From contig JACMOT010000152.1 of the NCBI GenBank assembly GCA_014377915.1, positions 1-28,976 on the forward strand: DNA of 28,976 nt. The letters run 5' to 3'. The position numbers were made by a program, and so were the translations under genes. This document shows, piece by piece, positions 7,621 through 15,846 of the stretch; within the stretch, counting starts at the first letter, position 1; each line of letters opens with the position of its first letter. Below the pieces are notes generated by a model, which made no database searches, was not told where the DNA came from, and saw nothing but the letters and a program-made list of their open reading frames with translations. The stretch comes from Tardiphaga sp. (GTDB lineage: Bacteria > Pseudomonadota > Alphaproteobacteria > Rhizobiales > Xanthobacteraceae).

Positions 7621-8727
7621 ATGTCCGGCCCGTCCATTTTCCGCAGCGTCCGCCAGCCGCTCGTCATTGCCCTGATCCTGTTGCCGGCCCTCGCGCTGGC
7701 CGGGTGCGGCAAGAAAACCGAAGCCAAATCAGAGCCTTCGCGCCCGGTTCTGGTTGCGACCGTGCAGTATCAGCCGGAATCGCCGGCGCGCAGCTTCGTC
7801 GGCACCATCAAGCCACGGGTCGAAACCGACATCGGCTTCCGGGTCACCGGCAAGGTCGCCAAACGGCTGGTCGAGGTTGGCCAGACCGTGGAAGTCGGCC
7901 AGCCGCTGGCGACCCTCGACGAGGTCGACCTGAAATTGCAGGCCGAGCAGGCGGTCGCCGAACTCAGCGCCGCGACCGGCGTGCTCGCCAATGCCAGCGC
8001 CGCCGAGGGCCGCGCCAACGAGTTGCGCGGCAAGGGATGGTCGACGCAGGCCCAGCTCGATCAGGCCAAGGCCGCGGCCGACGAAGCCCGCGCCCGCCTC
8101 AATCGTGCCGAGCGCTCGGTCGAACTGACCAAGAACAGCCTGTCCTACGCGACCTTGCTCGCCGACACCCGCGGCGTCGTTACCGCGACGCTGATCGATT
8201 CCGGCCAGGTCGTCGCCGCCGGCCAGACCGCGATTCGCGTGGCGCGCTTCGCCGAGAAGGAAGCCGTGGTCGCGATCCCGGAAACCCTGGTGGCACGGGC
8301 CAAGGACGGTGTCGCCAGCGTGACCTTGTGGTCGGAGCCGAACAGGAAATACGCCGCCAAACTGCGCGAGATCGCGCCGAATGCCGATCCTTCGACGCGG
8401 ACCTATCTGGCGAAATTCTCGTTGCCCGATGCCGGCGAGCAGGTGTCGCTGGGCATGACCGCGACGCTGACGCTGTCCGATCCCGCCACCGCGCGTGTCG
8501 CGCGGCTGCCGCTGTCGGCGCTGTTCAGCCAGGGCAACAACCCCTCGCTCTACACCGTCGATGCGCAGGGCGCGGTCGCGCTGCAGCCGGTCAAGGTGAA
8601 GGCCTATGAGACCAACGACGTGGTGATCGCCGGCGGCGTCGATGACGGCGCCAAGGTGGTGGTGCTCGGCGTGCAGAAGCTCGACCCGGCGCAAAAAGTC
8701 CGCATCGTTTCCGCATTGACCTTCTGA
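7621..8727 (+). CDS. RND efflux periplasmic adaptor (membrane fusion protein), lipoprotein
   Basis: This 368-residue protein starts with a lipoprotein signal: a basic, hydrophobic N-terminus ending in the lipobox LALAGC, which makes C29 the acylated residue. Adaptor features follow: a lipoyl/barrel-sandwich half (PRVETDIGFRVTGKVAKRLVEVGQTVEVGQPLATLD), an alpha-hairpin of about 90 residues rich in A, E, Q and R, the returning half (LLADTRGVVTATLIDSGQVV), a beta-barrel, and a membrane-proximal domain. It should bridge the inner-membrane pump to an outer-membrane channel in the periplasm. The ATG at 7621 fits the AAGGAAG site and the signal peptide; the in-frame ATG at 7600 would add 7 residues and has no ribosome binding site. 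The pump gene follows after 17 bases. No outer-membrane factor gene is in the window. Confidence 0.93.
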   Translation: MSGPSIFRSVRQPLVIALILLPALALAGCGKKTEAKSEPSRPVLVATVQYQPESPARSFVGTIKPRVETDIGFRVTGKVAKRLVEVGQTVEVGQPLATLDEVDLKLQAEQAVAELSAATGVLANASAAEGRANELRGKGWSTQAQLDQAKAAADEARARLNRAERSVELTKNSLSYATLLADTRGVVTATLIDSGQVVAAGQTAIRVARFAEKEAVVAIPETLVARAKDGVASVTLWSEPNRKYAAKLREIAPNADPSTRTYLAKFSLPDAGEQVSLGMTATLTLSDPATARVARLPLSALFSQGNNPSLYTVDAQGAVALQPVKVKAYETNDVVIAGGVDDGAKVVVLGVQKLDPAQKVRIVSALTF

Positions 8728-8744
8728 GCCAGAGGACGAAGCCG

Positions 8745-11700
8745 ATGCACCGTTTCAACCTATCCGCCTGGGCGGTCAGTCATCCCGCGCTGATCCTGTT
8801 CCTGATCGTGGCGCTCGGTTTCGCCGGGTTCTTCTCTTATGAAAAGCTCGGTCGCGCCGAGGACCCGTCGTTCACCGTAAAGGTCGTGGTTGTCACCGCG
8901 ACGTGGCCTGGCGCCACCGCAAAGGAAATGCAGGAACAGGTCGCCGACCCGATCGAGAAGAAGCTGCAGGAGCTGCCCTATTTCGACAAGGTGCAGACCT
9001 ATTCGAAGCCGTCCTTTGCCGCGATGCAGGTATCGTTCAAGGACAATGCACCGCCGAAGGATGTGCCGTATCTGTTCTATATGTTGCGCAAGAAGCTCGC
9101 CGATGTGCAGCCGTCGCTACCACCCGGACTGACCAGCCTCAACATCAATGATGAATATAGCGACGTCGACTCCATCCTTTACATGATGACCGGCGAAGGT
9201 GCCGATTATGCGCAGTTGAAAAAGGCCGCGGAAGGCATGCGGCAGCGGCTGCTGAAGGTCAAAGGTGTCACCAAGGTCAATCTGTACGGTACCCAGGACG
9301 AGAAGATCTACGTCGAATTCTCGCATGCCAAGCTGGCGACGCTCGGGATCACGCCGCAGACCTTGTTCGACTCGCTCGCCAAACAGAACGCGATCACGCC
9401 GGCCGGCACGGTGGAGACCTCGTCGCAGCGCGTGCCGTTGCGCGTCACCGGCGCACTCGACGGCGCCAAGGCGGTCGCCGAAACGCCGGTGGAAAGCGGC
9501 GGCCGCAGCTTCCGGCTGGGTGGCATCGCGACCGTGACGCACGGCTTTGTCGATCCCAGCGACTACAAGGTGTTCCAGAGGGGCAGGTCAGCGCTCGGCA
9601 TCGGCGTCGTCACCGCCAATGGCGCCAACATTCTCGAACTCGGCAAGCAAGTCGAGAAGGCCAAGAACGAGTTCATGACGGCGGTGCCGCAGGGCATCGA
9701 GGTCGAGCAGATCGCCGACCAGCCGCTGGTGGTCGAAAAGGCGGTCGGCGAATTCGTGCATTCCTTTGTCGAGGCGCTGGCCATCGTGCTGTTCGTCTCG
9801 TTCGTGGCGCTGGGCTGGCGTACCGGCATTGTCGTCGCGCTGTCGGTGCCATTGGTACTCGGCATCGTCTTCATCGTCATGAATGCGATGTCGATCGACC
9901 TGCACCGCATCACGCTGGGCGCGCTGATCATCGCGCTCGGACTACTGGTCGACGATGCCATCATCGCCGTCGAGATGATGGTGGTGAAAATGGAGCAGGG
10001 CTGGGACCGCGTTCGCGCCGCCTCCTTTGCCTGGGAGTCCACCGCGTTCCCGATGCTGACGGGTACGTTGATCACCGCGGTCGGCTTCCTGCCGATCGGC
10101 TTCGCCAATTCGGCGGTCGGCGAATATGCCGGCGGCATTTTCTGGATCGTGGCGATCGCGCTGGTGGCTTCGTGGTTCGTCGCGGTGATCTTCACGCCCT
10201 ATATCGGCGTCAAGCTGCTGCCGAATTTTGCCGCCCACGGCAAGGCCAACCACGATCCGCATGCGGTGTACGAGACCCGGATGTACCGCATGCTGCGCGG
10301 TGTCATAAGTTGGTGCGTTGAGCACCGCATCAAGGTGGTGGTCGCGACCGTCGGCATCTTCGCGCTGTCGATCGTCGGCTTCGGCCATGTGCAGCAGCAG
10401 TTTTTTCCGCTGTCGGAGCGTCCGGAGCTGTTCCTGCAGCTGCGGCTGCCGGAGGGCACCGCCTTCGACGTCACCTCGAGGTCCGTCAAGACGGCGGAGG
10501 CGCTGCTGAAGGATGACAAGGATATTGCAACCTATACCGCCTATGTCGGGCGCGGCTCGCCGCGGTTCTGGCTTGGCCTCAATCCGCAACTGCCCAATGA
10601 ATCCTTCGCCGAGATCGTGATTGTCGCCAGGGATGTCGAGGCGCGTGAACGCATCAAGGCGCGGCTCGAGAAGGTGGTCGCCGACGGGCAGCTGCCGGAG
10701 GCCCGCGTGCGGGTAGACCGCTTCAACTTCGGACCACCGGTCGGCTTCCCTGTGCAGTTTCGCGTCATCGGCCCGGACACGGCGACCGTGCGCGAGATCG
10801 CCTACCGGGTGCGCGACGTGATGCGCGCCAACAAGAACATGATCGATCCGCACCTCGACTGGAACGAGCAGACGCCCTATCTGAAACTCGTCGTCGATCA
10901 GGACCGCGCCCGCGCGCTCGGCCTGACGCCGCAGGAACTGTCGCAGTCGCTGGCGATGCTGATCAATGGCGCGGCGGTTACCACGGTGCGTGACGGCATC
11001 GAGAAGGTCGGCGTGGTCGCCCGCGCAATTCCTTCAGAGCGGCTCGACCTCGGCCGTGTTGGCGACCTCACCATCACCTCGCGCAACGGCGTCGCGGTGC
11101 CGCTGTCGCAGATCGCCAATATCGAATATGCCCATGAGGAGCCGATCCTGTGGCGCCGCAGCCGCGACATGGCGATCACGGTGCGTGGCGATGTCATCGA
11201 CGGGGTGCAGCCGCCCGACGTCACCGCGCAGATCGCATCGCAATTGCAGACGATCCGCGACAGCCTGCTGCCGGCCTACCGCATCGAAGCGGGTGGCGCG
11301 TTCGAGGAATCTGCCAAGGGCAACGCCTCGATAGCGGTGCTGTTTCCGCTGATGGTGATCATCATGCTGACGCTGCTGATGATCCAGCTGCAGAGTTTTT
11401 CGCGGCTGATCCTGGTGTTTCTGACCGCGCCGCTCGGCATTGTCGGTGCATCATTGGGGCTAAACGTCGCCAATGCCCCGTTCGGCTTCGTGGCATTGCT
11501 CGGGCTGATCGCACTGGCCGGCATGATCATGCGCAACGCCGTGATCCTGGTCGACCAGATCGAGACCGACGTATCTCACGGCTTGACCCGGCGCGAGGCG
11601 ATCATCGAGGCCACGGTACGCCGCGCCCGACCGGTGGTCCTGACCGCGCTCGCGGCCATTTTGGCGATGATTCCGCTGTCACGCTCCGCGTTCTGGGGCC

Positions 11701-11891
11701 CAATGGCGATTACCATCATGGGTGGACTGTTCGTCGCGACCTTCCTGACGCTGCTGTATCTGCCGGGCCTCTATGCGCTATGGTTTCGCAACAGTCTGGA
11801 GGAGCGCGGCCCGGGCGAGGATGTCGATCATCACGCACCGCAGCATCGCGAAGCGCAGCCCGCTTTTCCGCTTGCTGCCGCGGCCGAATAA
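8745..11891 (+). CDS. RND family inner-membrane efflux pump (AcrB/MexB-like superfamily)
   Basis: This 1048-residue protein matches the usual RND permease length. A first membrane helix at about residues 13-31 is followed by a large periplasmic loop (porter domain opening with WPGATAKEMQEQVADPIEKKL), helices 2-6 from about 340 to 500, a second periplasmic loop and helices 8-12 near the C-terminus. The proton-relay acidic pair is present in LGLLVDDAIIAVE at D403 and D404, equivalent to AcrB D407/D408. The protein is an H+-driven exporter working with the adaptor just upstream. Within the superfamily it belongs to the group with a short N-terminus and the motif RAEDPSFTVK, often annotated simply as efflux RND permease. 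Substrates cannot be deduced. Its stop is followed almost at once by the TetR gene, so regulation is likely local. Confidence 0.95.
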   Translation: MHRFNLSAWAVSHPALILFLIVALGFAGFFSYEKLGRAEDPSFTVKVVVVTATWPGATAKEMQEQVADPIEKKLQELPYFDKVQTYSKPSFAAMQVSFKDNAPPKDVPYLFYMLRKKLADVQPSLPPGLTSLNINDEYSDVDSILYMMTGEGADYAQLKKAAEGMRQRLLKVKGVTKVNLYGTQDEKIYVEFSHAKLATLGITPQTLFDSLAKQNAITPAGTVETSSQRVPLRVTGALDGAKAVAETPVESGGRSFRLGGIATVTHGFVDPSDYKVFQRGRSALGIGVVTANGANILELGKQVEKAKNEFMTAVPQGIEVEQIADQPLVVEKAVGEFVHSFVEALAIVLFVSFVALGWRTGIVVALSVPLVLGIVFIVMNAMSIDLHRITLGALIIALGLLVDDAIIAVEMMVVKMEQGWDRVRAASFAWESTAFPMLTGTLITAVGFLPIGFANSAVGEYAGGIFWIVAIALVASWFVAVIFTPYIGVKLLPNFAAHGKANHDPHAVYETRMYRMLRGVISWCVEHRIKVVVATVGIFALSIVGFGHVQQQFFPLSERPELFLQLRLPEGTAFDVTSRSVKTAEALLKDDKDIATYTAYVGRGSPRFWLGLNPQLPNESFAEIVIVARDVEARERIKARLEKVVADGQLPEARVRVDRFNFGPPVGFPVQFRVIGPDTATVREIAYRVRDVMRANKNMIDPHLDWNEQTPYLKLVVDQDRARALGLTPQELSQSLAMLINGAAVTTVRDGIEKVGVVARAIPSERLDLGRVGDLTITSRNGVAVPLSQIANIEYAHEEPILWRRSRDMAITVRGDVIDGVQPPDVTAQIASQLQTIRDSLLPAYRIEAGGAFEESAKGNASIAVLFPLMVIIMLTLLMIQLQSFSRLILVFLTAPLGIVGASLGLNVANAPFGFVALLGLIALAGMIMRNAVILVDQIETDVSHGLTRREAIIEATVRRARPVVLTALAAILAMIPLSRSAFWGPMAITIMGGLFVATFLTLLYLPGLYALWFRNSLEERGPGEDVDHHAPQHREAQPAFPLAAAAE

Positions 11892-11906
11892 TTGAAAATT
11901 GAACGT

Positions 11907-12506
11907 ATGACCCTGACCGCTGAACCTGTTGAAGCCGACATGCAGACCCGCATCATCGTGGTGGCGGAGCATCTGTTTCGCGAGATCGGCTACCAGAAGA
12001 CCACCGTTGCCGATATCGCCAGGCAATTGCGGATGAGTCCCGCCAATGTCTACCGCTTCTTCGATTCCAAGAAGTCGATCAACGCCGCGGTGGCGCGGCG
12101 GCTGATGGGGGAGGTCGAGCAGGCCGCCCAGTTCATTGTCGACGCGCGGCAACCGGCGCCACAGCGGCTGCGCGAATTGCTGACCTCGATCCATCAGATG
12201 AACGCCGAACGCTATGTCGGCGATTCCAAGCTACATGAGATGGTGGCGGTGGCCATGGAAGAGAGCTGGGACGTCTGTGTCGCGCATATGGAGCGTATCA
12301 CCGGGACCATCGGGGCGGTGATCGCCGATGGCGCCGCGAACGGTGAGTTTCATGCGCCCGACATACCGCTGGCGGCGATGTGCACCTGTAGCGCCATGAT
12401 GCGGTTCTTCCACCCGCAGATGATCGCGCAATGCGCCGACAAGCCGGGGCCGTCGCTCGACCAGATGGTCGATTTCGTCCTTGCCGGGCTGGCGCCCCGA
12501 CGCTAG
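11907..12506 (+). CDS. TetR family regulator of the RND pump operon
   Basis: This 199-residue protein has an N-terminal TetR domain: MQTRIIVVAEHLFREIGYQK, the helix-turn-helix TTVADIARQLRMSPANVYRFF and then the typical SKKSINAAVARRLM. The C-terminal helical domain has two cysteines (AAMCTCSAMMRFF) that could in principle sense redox or thiol-reactive ligands; this is speculation. The start is uncertain. The ATG at 11907 lies 15 bases after the pump stop, and an in-frame TTG at 11892 directly follows that stop. Neither has a strong ribosome binding site, so translation is probably coupled to the pump gene. Being the third gene of the operon, it most likely represses the operon and itself through the palindromes upstream of the adaptor. 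Confidence 0.88.
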   Translation: MTLTAEPVEADMQTRIIVVAEHLFREIGYQKTTVADIARQLRMSPANVYRFFDSKKSINAAVARRLMGEVEQAAQFIVDARQPAPQRLRELLTSIHQMNAERYVGDSKLHEMVAVAMEESWDVCVAHMERITGTIGAVIADGAANGEFHAPDIPLAAMCTCSAMMRFFHPQMIAQCADKPGPSLDQMVDFVLAGLAPRR

Positions 12507-12540
12507 GGACAAGGCGGCCATCAGCACAGGGATATCCAGC

Positions 12541-13179
12541 GTGAGCGCTTCCGACTTGAATCCATCCGACCTGCATTTCTACGAACCGGTCAACGGCCAC
12601 GGTCTCAAACACGATCCGTTCAACGCGATCATCGCGCCACGCCCGATCGGATGGATCTCGTCGCGCGACCCCGACGGCCATGTCAACCTGGCGCCCTACA
12701 GCTTCTTCAACGGCTTCAGCTATATCCCGCCGATCATTGGTTTTTCCAGCACGTCGCGCAAAGACAGCATCCACAACATCGAGAAGACCGGTGAATTCGT
12801 CTGGAATCTGGCGACCCGGGACCTTGCGACGCAGATGAACGCGACGGCGGCCCATGTCGGACCCGAGGTTGATGAATTCGCGCTCGCCGGGCTGACGGCG
12901 GTGCCGTGCAAGCTCGTCAACGTGCCGCGGGTCGGGGAGAGCCCGGTCGCGTTTGAGTGCAAGGTCACGCAAATCATCCAGTTGCTGGCCGCGGACGGCC
13001 GCAAGACCGATGGCTGGCTGACGCTGGGCGAGGTTGTCGCGGTCCATATCGACAAGAGCCTGATCAAGGATGGCGTTTACCAGACCGCGCAGGCGCGCCC
13101 GATCGTCCGCCCCGGCCGCCGCGGCGATTATTTCGAGATCAAACCCGACGCCATGTTCGAGATGAACCGGCCGGATTGA
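12541..13179 (+). CDS. Flavin reductase-like (FMN-binding split-barrel) protein
   Basis: This 212-residue protein shows the flavin reductase-like signature FNAIIAPRPIGWISSRDPDGHVNLAPYSFFNGFSYIPP at about residues 28-65, then SSTSRKDSIHNIEKTGEFVWNLATRDL. This subgroup (COG1853, DIM6/NTAB) binds FMN and is thought to reduce flavin with NAD(P)H or act as a small flavoprotein. The GTG at 12541 is taken as start, 34 bases after the TetR stop, with AGGGAT upstream; longer in-frame starts would overlap the TetR gene. It is co-oriented with the RND operon and followed by a strong hairpin, so it is probably the last gene of that transcript. A redox role connected with the pump's substrates is possible but unproven. 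Confidence 0.87.
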   Translation: MSASDLNPSDLHFYEPVNGHGLKHDPFNAIIAPRPIGWISSRDPDGHVNLAPYSFFNGFSYIPPIIGFSSTSRKDSIHNIEKTGEFVWNLATRDLATQMNATAAHVGPEVDEFALAGLTAVPCKLVNVPRVGESPVAFECKVTQIIQLLAADGRKTDGWLTLGEVVAVHIDKSLIKDGVYQTAQARPIVRPGRRGDYFEIKPDAMFEMNRPD

Positions 13180-13187
13180 GCCGATCC

Positions 13188-13218
13188 GGCCCGCCGTGAC
13201 GACAGGTCACGGCGGGCC
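13188..13218 (+). terminator. Strong hairpin after the flavin reductase gene
   Basis: GGCCCGCCGTGAC at 13188-13200 and GTCACGGCGGGCC at 13206-13218 form a perfect 13-base-pair stem with a 5-base loop, 9 bases after the stop codon. No long T run follows on either strand, so termination may be partly factor-dependent. It marks the likely end of the RND operon. Confidence 0.75.
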
Positions 13219-13283
13219 AAATCGCAATTTGGGAACCGTTGCAGTATCCTGCCGTTAGGGACGTGTTCGCACCCAACGTAATT

Positions 13284-13320
13284 TCGTTTAAATTTCAAGG
13301 CGAAAGCTAAGGTTAAACGA
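13284..13320. promoter_or_regulatory. Inverted repeat in the fadE upstream region
   Basis: TCGTTTAA at 13284-13291 and TTAAACGA at 13313-13320 form an 8-base inverted repeat spaced by 21 bases, in an unusually AT-rich patch about 85 bases ahead of fadE. It may be an operator or part of the promoter. No known regulator motif is recognised. Confidence 0.35.
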
Positions 13321-13403
13321 ACCTCGCCCCGCTAAGAGCAAATGCCTTTCGGTGCCGGCCACCCCTGGAGTTGCCGAGCGCTGCGATCGCCAAGGATTTC
13401 GCC

Positions 13404-15680
13404 ATGAGCTCATTTAATCTGCGCCGCGACTTCATCACCAAGCCGATCTTCGGCTGGGCCAAGGGCGTGCTGCCGACGATGTCGGGCACCGAGCAGGAGG
13501 CGCTGGAGGCCGGCGATACCTGGTGGGACGCCGACCTGTTCACCGGTAATCCGGACTGGACCAAGCTGCTGAAGGTGAAGCCGGCCAAGCTCACCGCCGA
13601 AGAGCAGGCCTTCATGACCGGGCCGGTCGAGACGCTGTGCGCCATGCTCGACGACTGGAAGATCAACTGGGAGCTGCGCGACCTGCCGCCGGAGGTCTGG
13701 GACTACATCAAGCGCGAAAAATTCTTCGGCATGATCATCCCGAAGCAATATGGCGGGCTCGGTTTCTCGCCCTTCGCGCATTCCGAAATCGTGCGAAAAG
13801 TCTCGTCGCGTTCGGTAGTCGCCGCGGTCACCGTGATGGTGCCGAATTCGCTTGGACCCGGCGAATTGCTGATGACGTTCGGCACCGACGAACAGCGCCA
13901 GAAATGGCTGCCGTCATTGGCCGATGGCCGCGACATTCCCTGCTTCGGCCTGACCAGTCCGGAGGCCGGCTCCGATGCCGCCTCGATGGTCGATACCGGC
14001 ATCATCTGCAAGGGCACTTTCGAGGGCCAGGAAGTGCTCGGCCTGCGCCTGAACTGGCACAAGCGCTACATCACGCTCGGCCCGGTGGCGACGCTGATTG
14101 GCCTCGCCTTCAAGGCCTACGATCCCGATCACCTGATCGGTCCGCAGGAAGAGCTCGGCATCACCGTTGCGCTGATCCCGTCGCATCTCGAAGGCGTCGA
14201 TATCGGTCGCCGCCATCTGCCGTCGATGCAGGTGTTCCAGAACGGCCCGAACTGGGGCCGCGATGTCTTCATCCCGATGGACTACGTCATCGGCGGCCAG
14301 GCGCGGCTCGGCCATGGCTGGAAGATGCTGATGAGCGCGCTCGCCGCCGGCCGCGGCATCTCGCTGCCATCGCTGTCCGCCGCCGGCGCGGCCTATGCCG
14401 CGCGCACCACCGGCGCCTATGCCCGCATCCGCGAACAGTTCAACATTCCGATCGGCAAGTTCGAGGGCATCGAGGAGCCACTCGCGCGCATCGCCGGCAC
14501 CGCCTATCTGCTCGACGCCGCGCGCCGCATGACCTGCACCGCGCTCAACCTCGGCCACCATCCCGCGGTGATTTCCGGCATCATGAAGCTGCACGCCACC
14601 GAGCGGATGCGGCTCGCCATCGACGACGCGATGGATATCCATGCCGGCAAGGCGGTGATCGACGGGCCGCAAAACTACATGGGCAATCTGTATCGCTCGG
14701 TGCCGGTCGGCATCACCGTGGAGGGCGCCAATATCCTGACGCGCAATCTGATCGTGTTCGGGCAGGGCGCGATCCGCGCGCATCCTTATCTGCTGCGGGA
14801 GATGAAAGCGCTGGGCGATGCCGACAAGGGCCGCGGCCTCGACGCGTTCGACAAGGTGTTCTGGAAACATGTCGGGCATAGCGTCGTCACGCTGTGCCGG
14901 GCCTGGGGCCGCAACTGGACCAAGGGCGTGTTGGCGCCTGCACCCAATGCCGGCGATGCGACGATGTTCTATCGCCAACTGTCGCGCTATTCCGCCGGCT
15001 TCGCGCTATGCGCCGACATGGCGCTGCTGACGATGGGTGGCGCGTTGAAGCGAAAGGAGATGCTGTCGGCGCGGTTCGGTGATATCCTGTCGGAGCTGTA
15101 TTTGCTTTCCGCCGCGCTGAAGCGGTTCGAGGATGAGGGCCGCCAGCAGATCGATTTCGCCGTGCTGGAATGGTGCATGCACACCGGCTTCAGGACCATC
15201 GAGAATCGCTTCGCGGAGATTCTCGCCAATTTCCCCAATCGCTTGGTCGCCGGCTTCCTGAAGTTCGTCGTGCAGCCGTCTGGCGCCCGCGTAATCGGGC
15301 CGTCGGACCTGACGACGCGCCTCTGCGCCTTGCTGATCCTGGAGCCCGGCGCCGCGCGCGATCGCCTCACCCCGGACCTGGCGCATGTCGACGACGACCG
15401 CGGTTTTGCCCGTCTCGAGAAGGCGTTCATGCTGGTGACATCGGCGGAGAATATTGCCAAGCGCATGCGCACCGCGAAGCACAAGAACTGGAAGGACGCC
15501 GTCGCCAGGGGCGTCATCACCCAGGCCGAAGGCGAACAATTGGCCGCCGCGCAAGCCGCTGCCGCGGCCGTGATTGAGGTAGACGACTTCGCGCCGGAAG
15601 AACTGTCTCCGCACTATAAGAAGCCGGCCGACGTCCACCAGTTCTTCCAGGAACTAGGCGAGCAGAGGGCGGCAAGCTGA
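13404..15680 (+). CDS. fadE: FadE-type acyl-CoA dehydrogenase
   Basis: This 758-residue protein is close in length and layout to E. coli FadE (814 residues): an acyl-CoA dehydrogenase core followed by a long C-terminal DUF1974 domain from about residue 475. FadE-type signatures are seen in IPKQYGGLGFSPFAHSEIVRKVSSRS, LTSPEAGSDAAS (TSPEAGSD at 184-191, flavin and substrate contact region) and SALAAGRGISLPSLS. It would carry out the FAD-dependent first step of beta-oxidation, acyl-CoA to trans-2-enoyl-CoA. The ATG at 13404 is preceded by AAGGAT at 7 bases; an in-frame TTG at 13371 is less likely. Genes for the later steps follow downstream on the same strand, separated by a palindromic repeat. 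The C-terminus has an alanine-rich linker (AAAQAAAAAV). Confidence 0.92.
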   Translation: MSSFNLRRDFITKPIFGWAKGVLPTMSGTEQEALEAGDTWWDADLFTGNPDWTKLLKVKPAKLTAEEQAFMTGPVETLCAMLDDWKINWELRDLPPEVWDYIKREKFFGMIIPKQYGGLGFSPFAHSEIVRKVSSRSVVAAVTVMVPNSLGPGELLMTFGTDEQRQKWLPSLADGRDIPCFGLTSPEAGSDAASMVDTGIICKGTFEGQEVLGLRLNWHKRYITLGPVATLIGLAFKAYDPDHLIGPQEELGITVALIPSHLEGVDIGRRHLPSMQVFQNGPNWGRDVFIPMDYVIGGQARLGHGWKMLMSALAAGRGISLPSLSAAGAAYAARTTGAYARIREQFNIPIGKFEGIEEPLARIAGTAYLLDAARRMTCTALNLGHHPAVISGIMKLHATERMRLAIDDAMDIHAGKAVIDGPQNYMGNLYRSVPVGITVEGANILTRNLIVFGQGAIRAHPYLLREMKALGDADKGRGLDAFDKVFWKHVGHSVVTLCRAWGRNWTKGVLAPAPNAGDATMFYRQLSRYSAGFALCADMALLTMGGALKRKEMLSARFGDILSELYLLSAALKRFEDEGRQQIDFAVLEWCMHTGFRTIENRFAEILANFPNRLVAGFLKFVVQPSGARVIGPSDLTTRLCALLILEPGAARDRLTPDLAHVDDDRGFARLEKAFMLVTSAENIAKRMRTAKHKNWKDAVARGVITQAEGEQLAAAQAAAAAVIEVDDFAPEELSPHYKKPADVHQFFQELGEQRAAS

Positions 15681-15702
15681 TGGCTAATGTAACTCATGAC
15701 CT

Positions 15703-15826
15703 GTCCTGGACCGGGTGCGGCGCCCCTTGCGCTGCTCCGCAGAGCCGGGACCGCCAAAATCACCAGCGTTTGATACGGTTCCGGCTCTGCGAAGCGGCCC
15801 TTCGCGCCGCATCGTGTCCGGGACAC
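15703..15826. repeat. Intergenic palindromic repeat, family 1, copy B
   Basis: The left arm (GTCCTGG, GGTGCGGCGCC, GCTCCGCAGAGCCGGGACCG) is an imperfect inverted copy of the right arm (CGGTTCCGGCTCTGCGAAGC, GCGCCGC, GTGTCCGGGACAC), around a spacer of about 25 bases. It shares its core words with 3019-3167. It fills most of the gap between fadE and the thiolase gene and could fold into a long hairpin in the mRNA. Confidence 0.8.
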
Positions 15827-15846
15827 GGCTATGGGGCGAAACGCTG

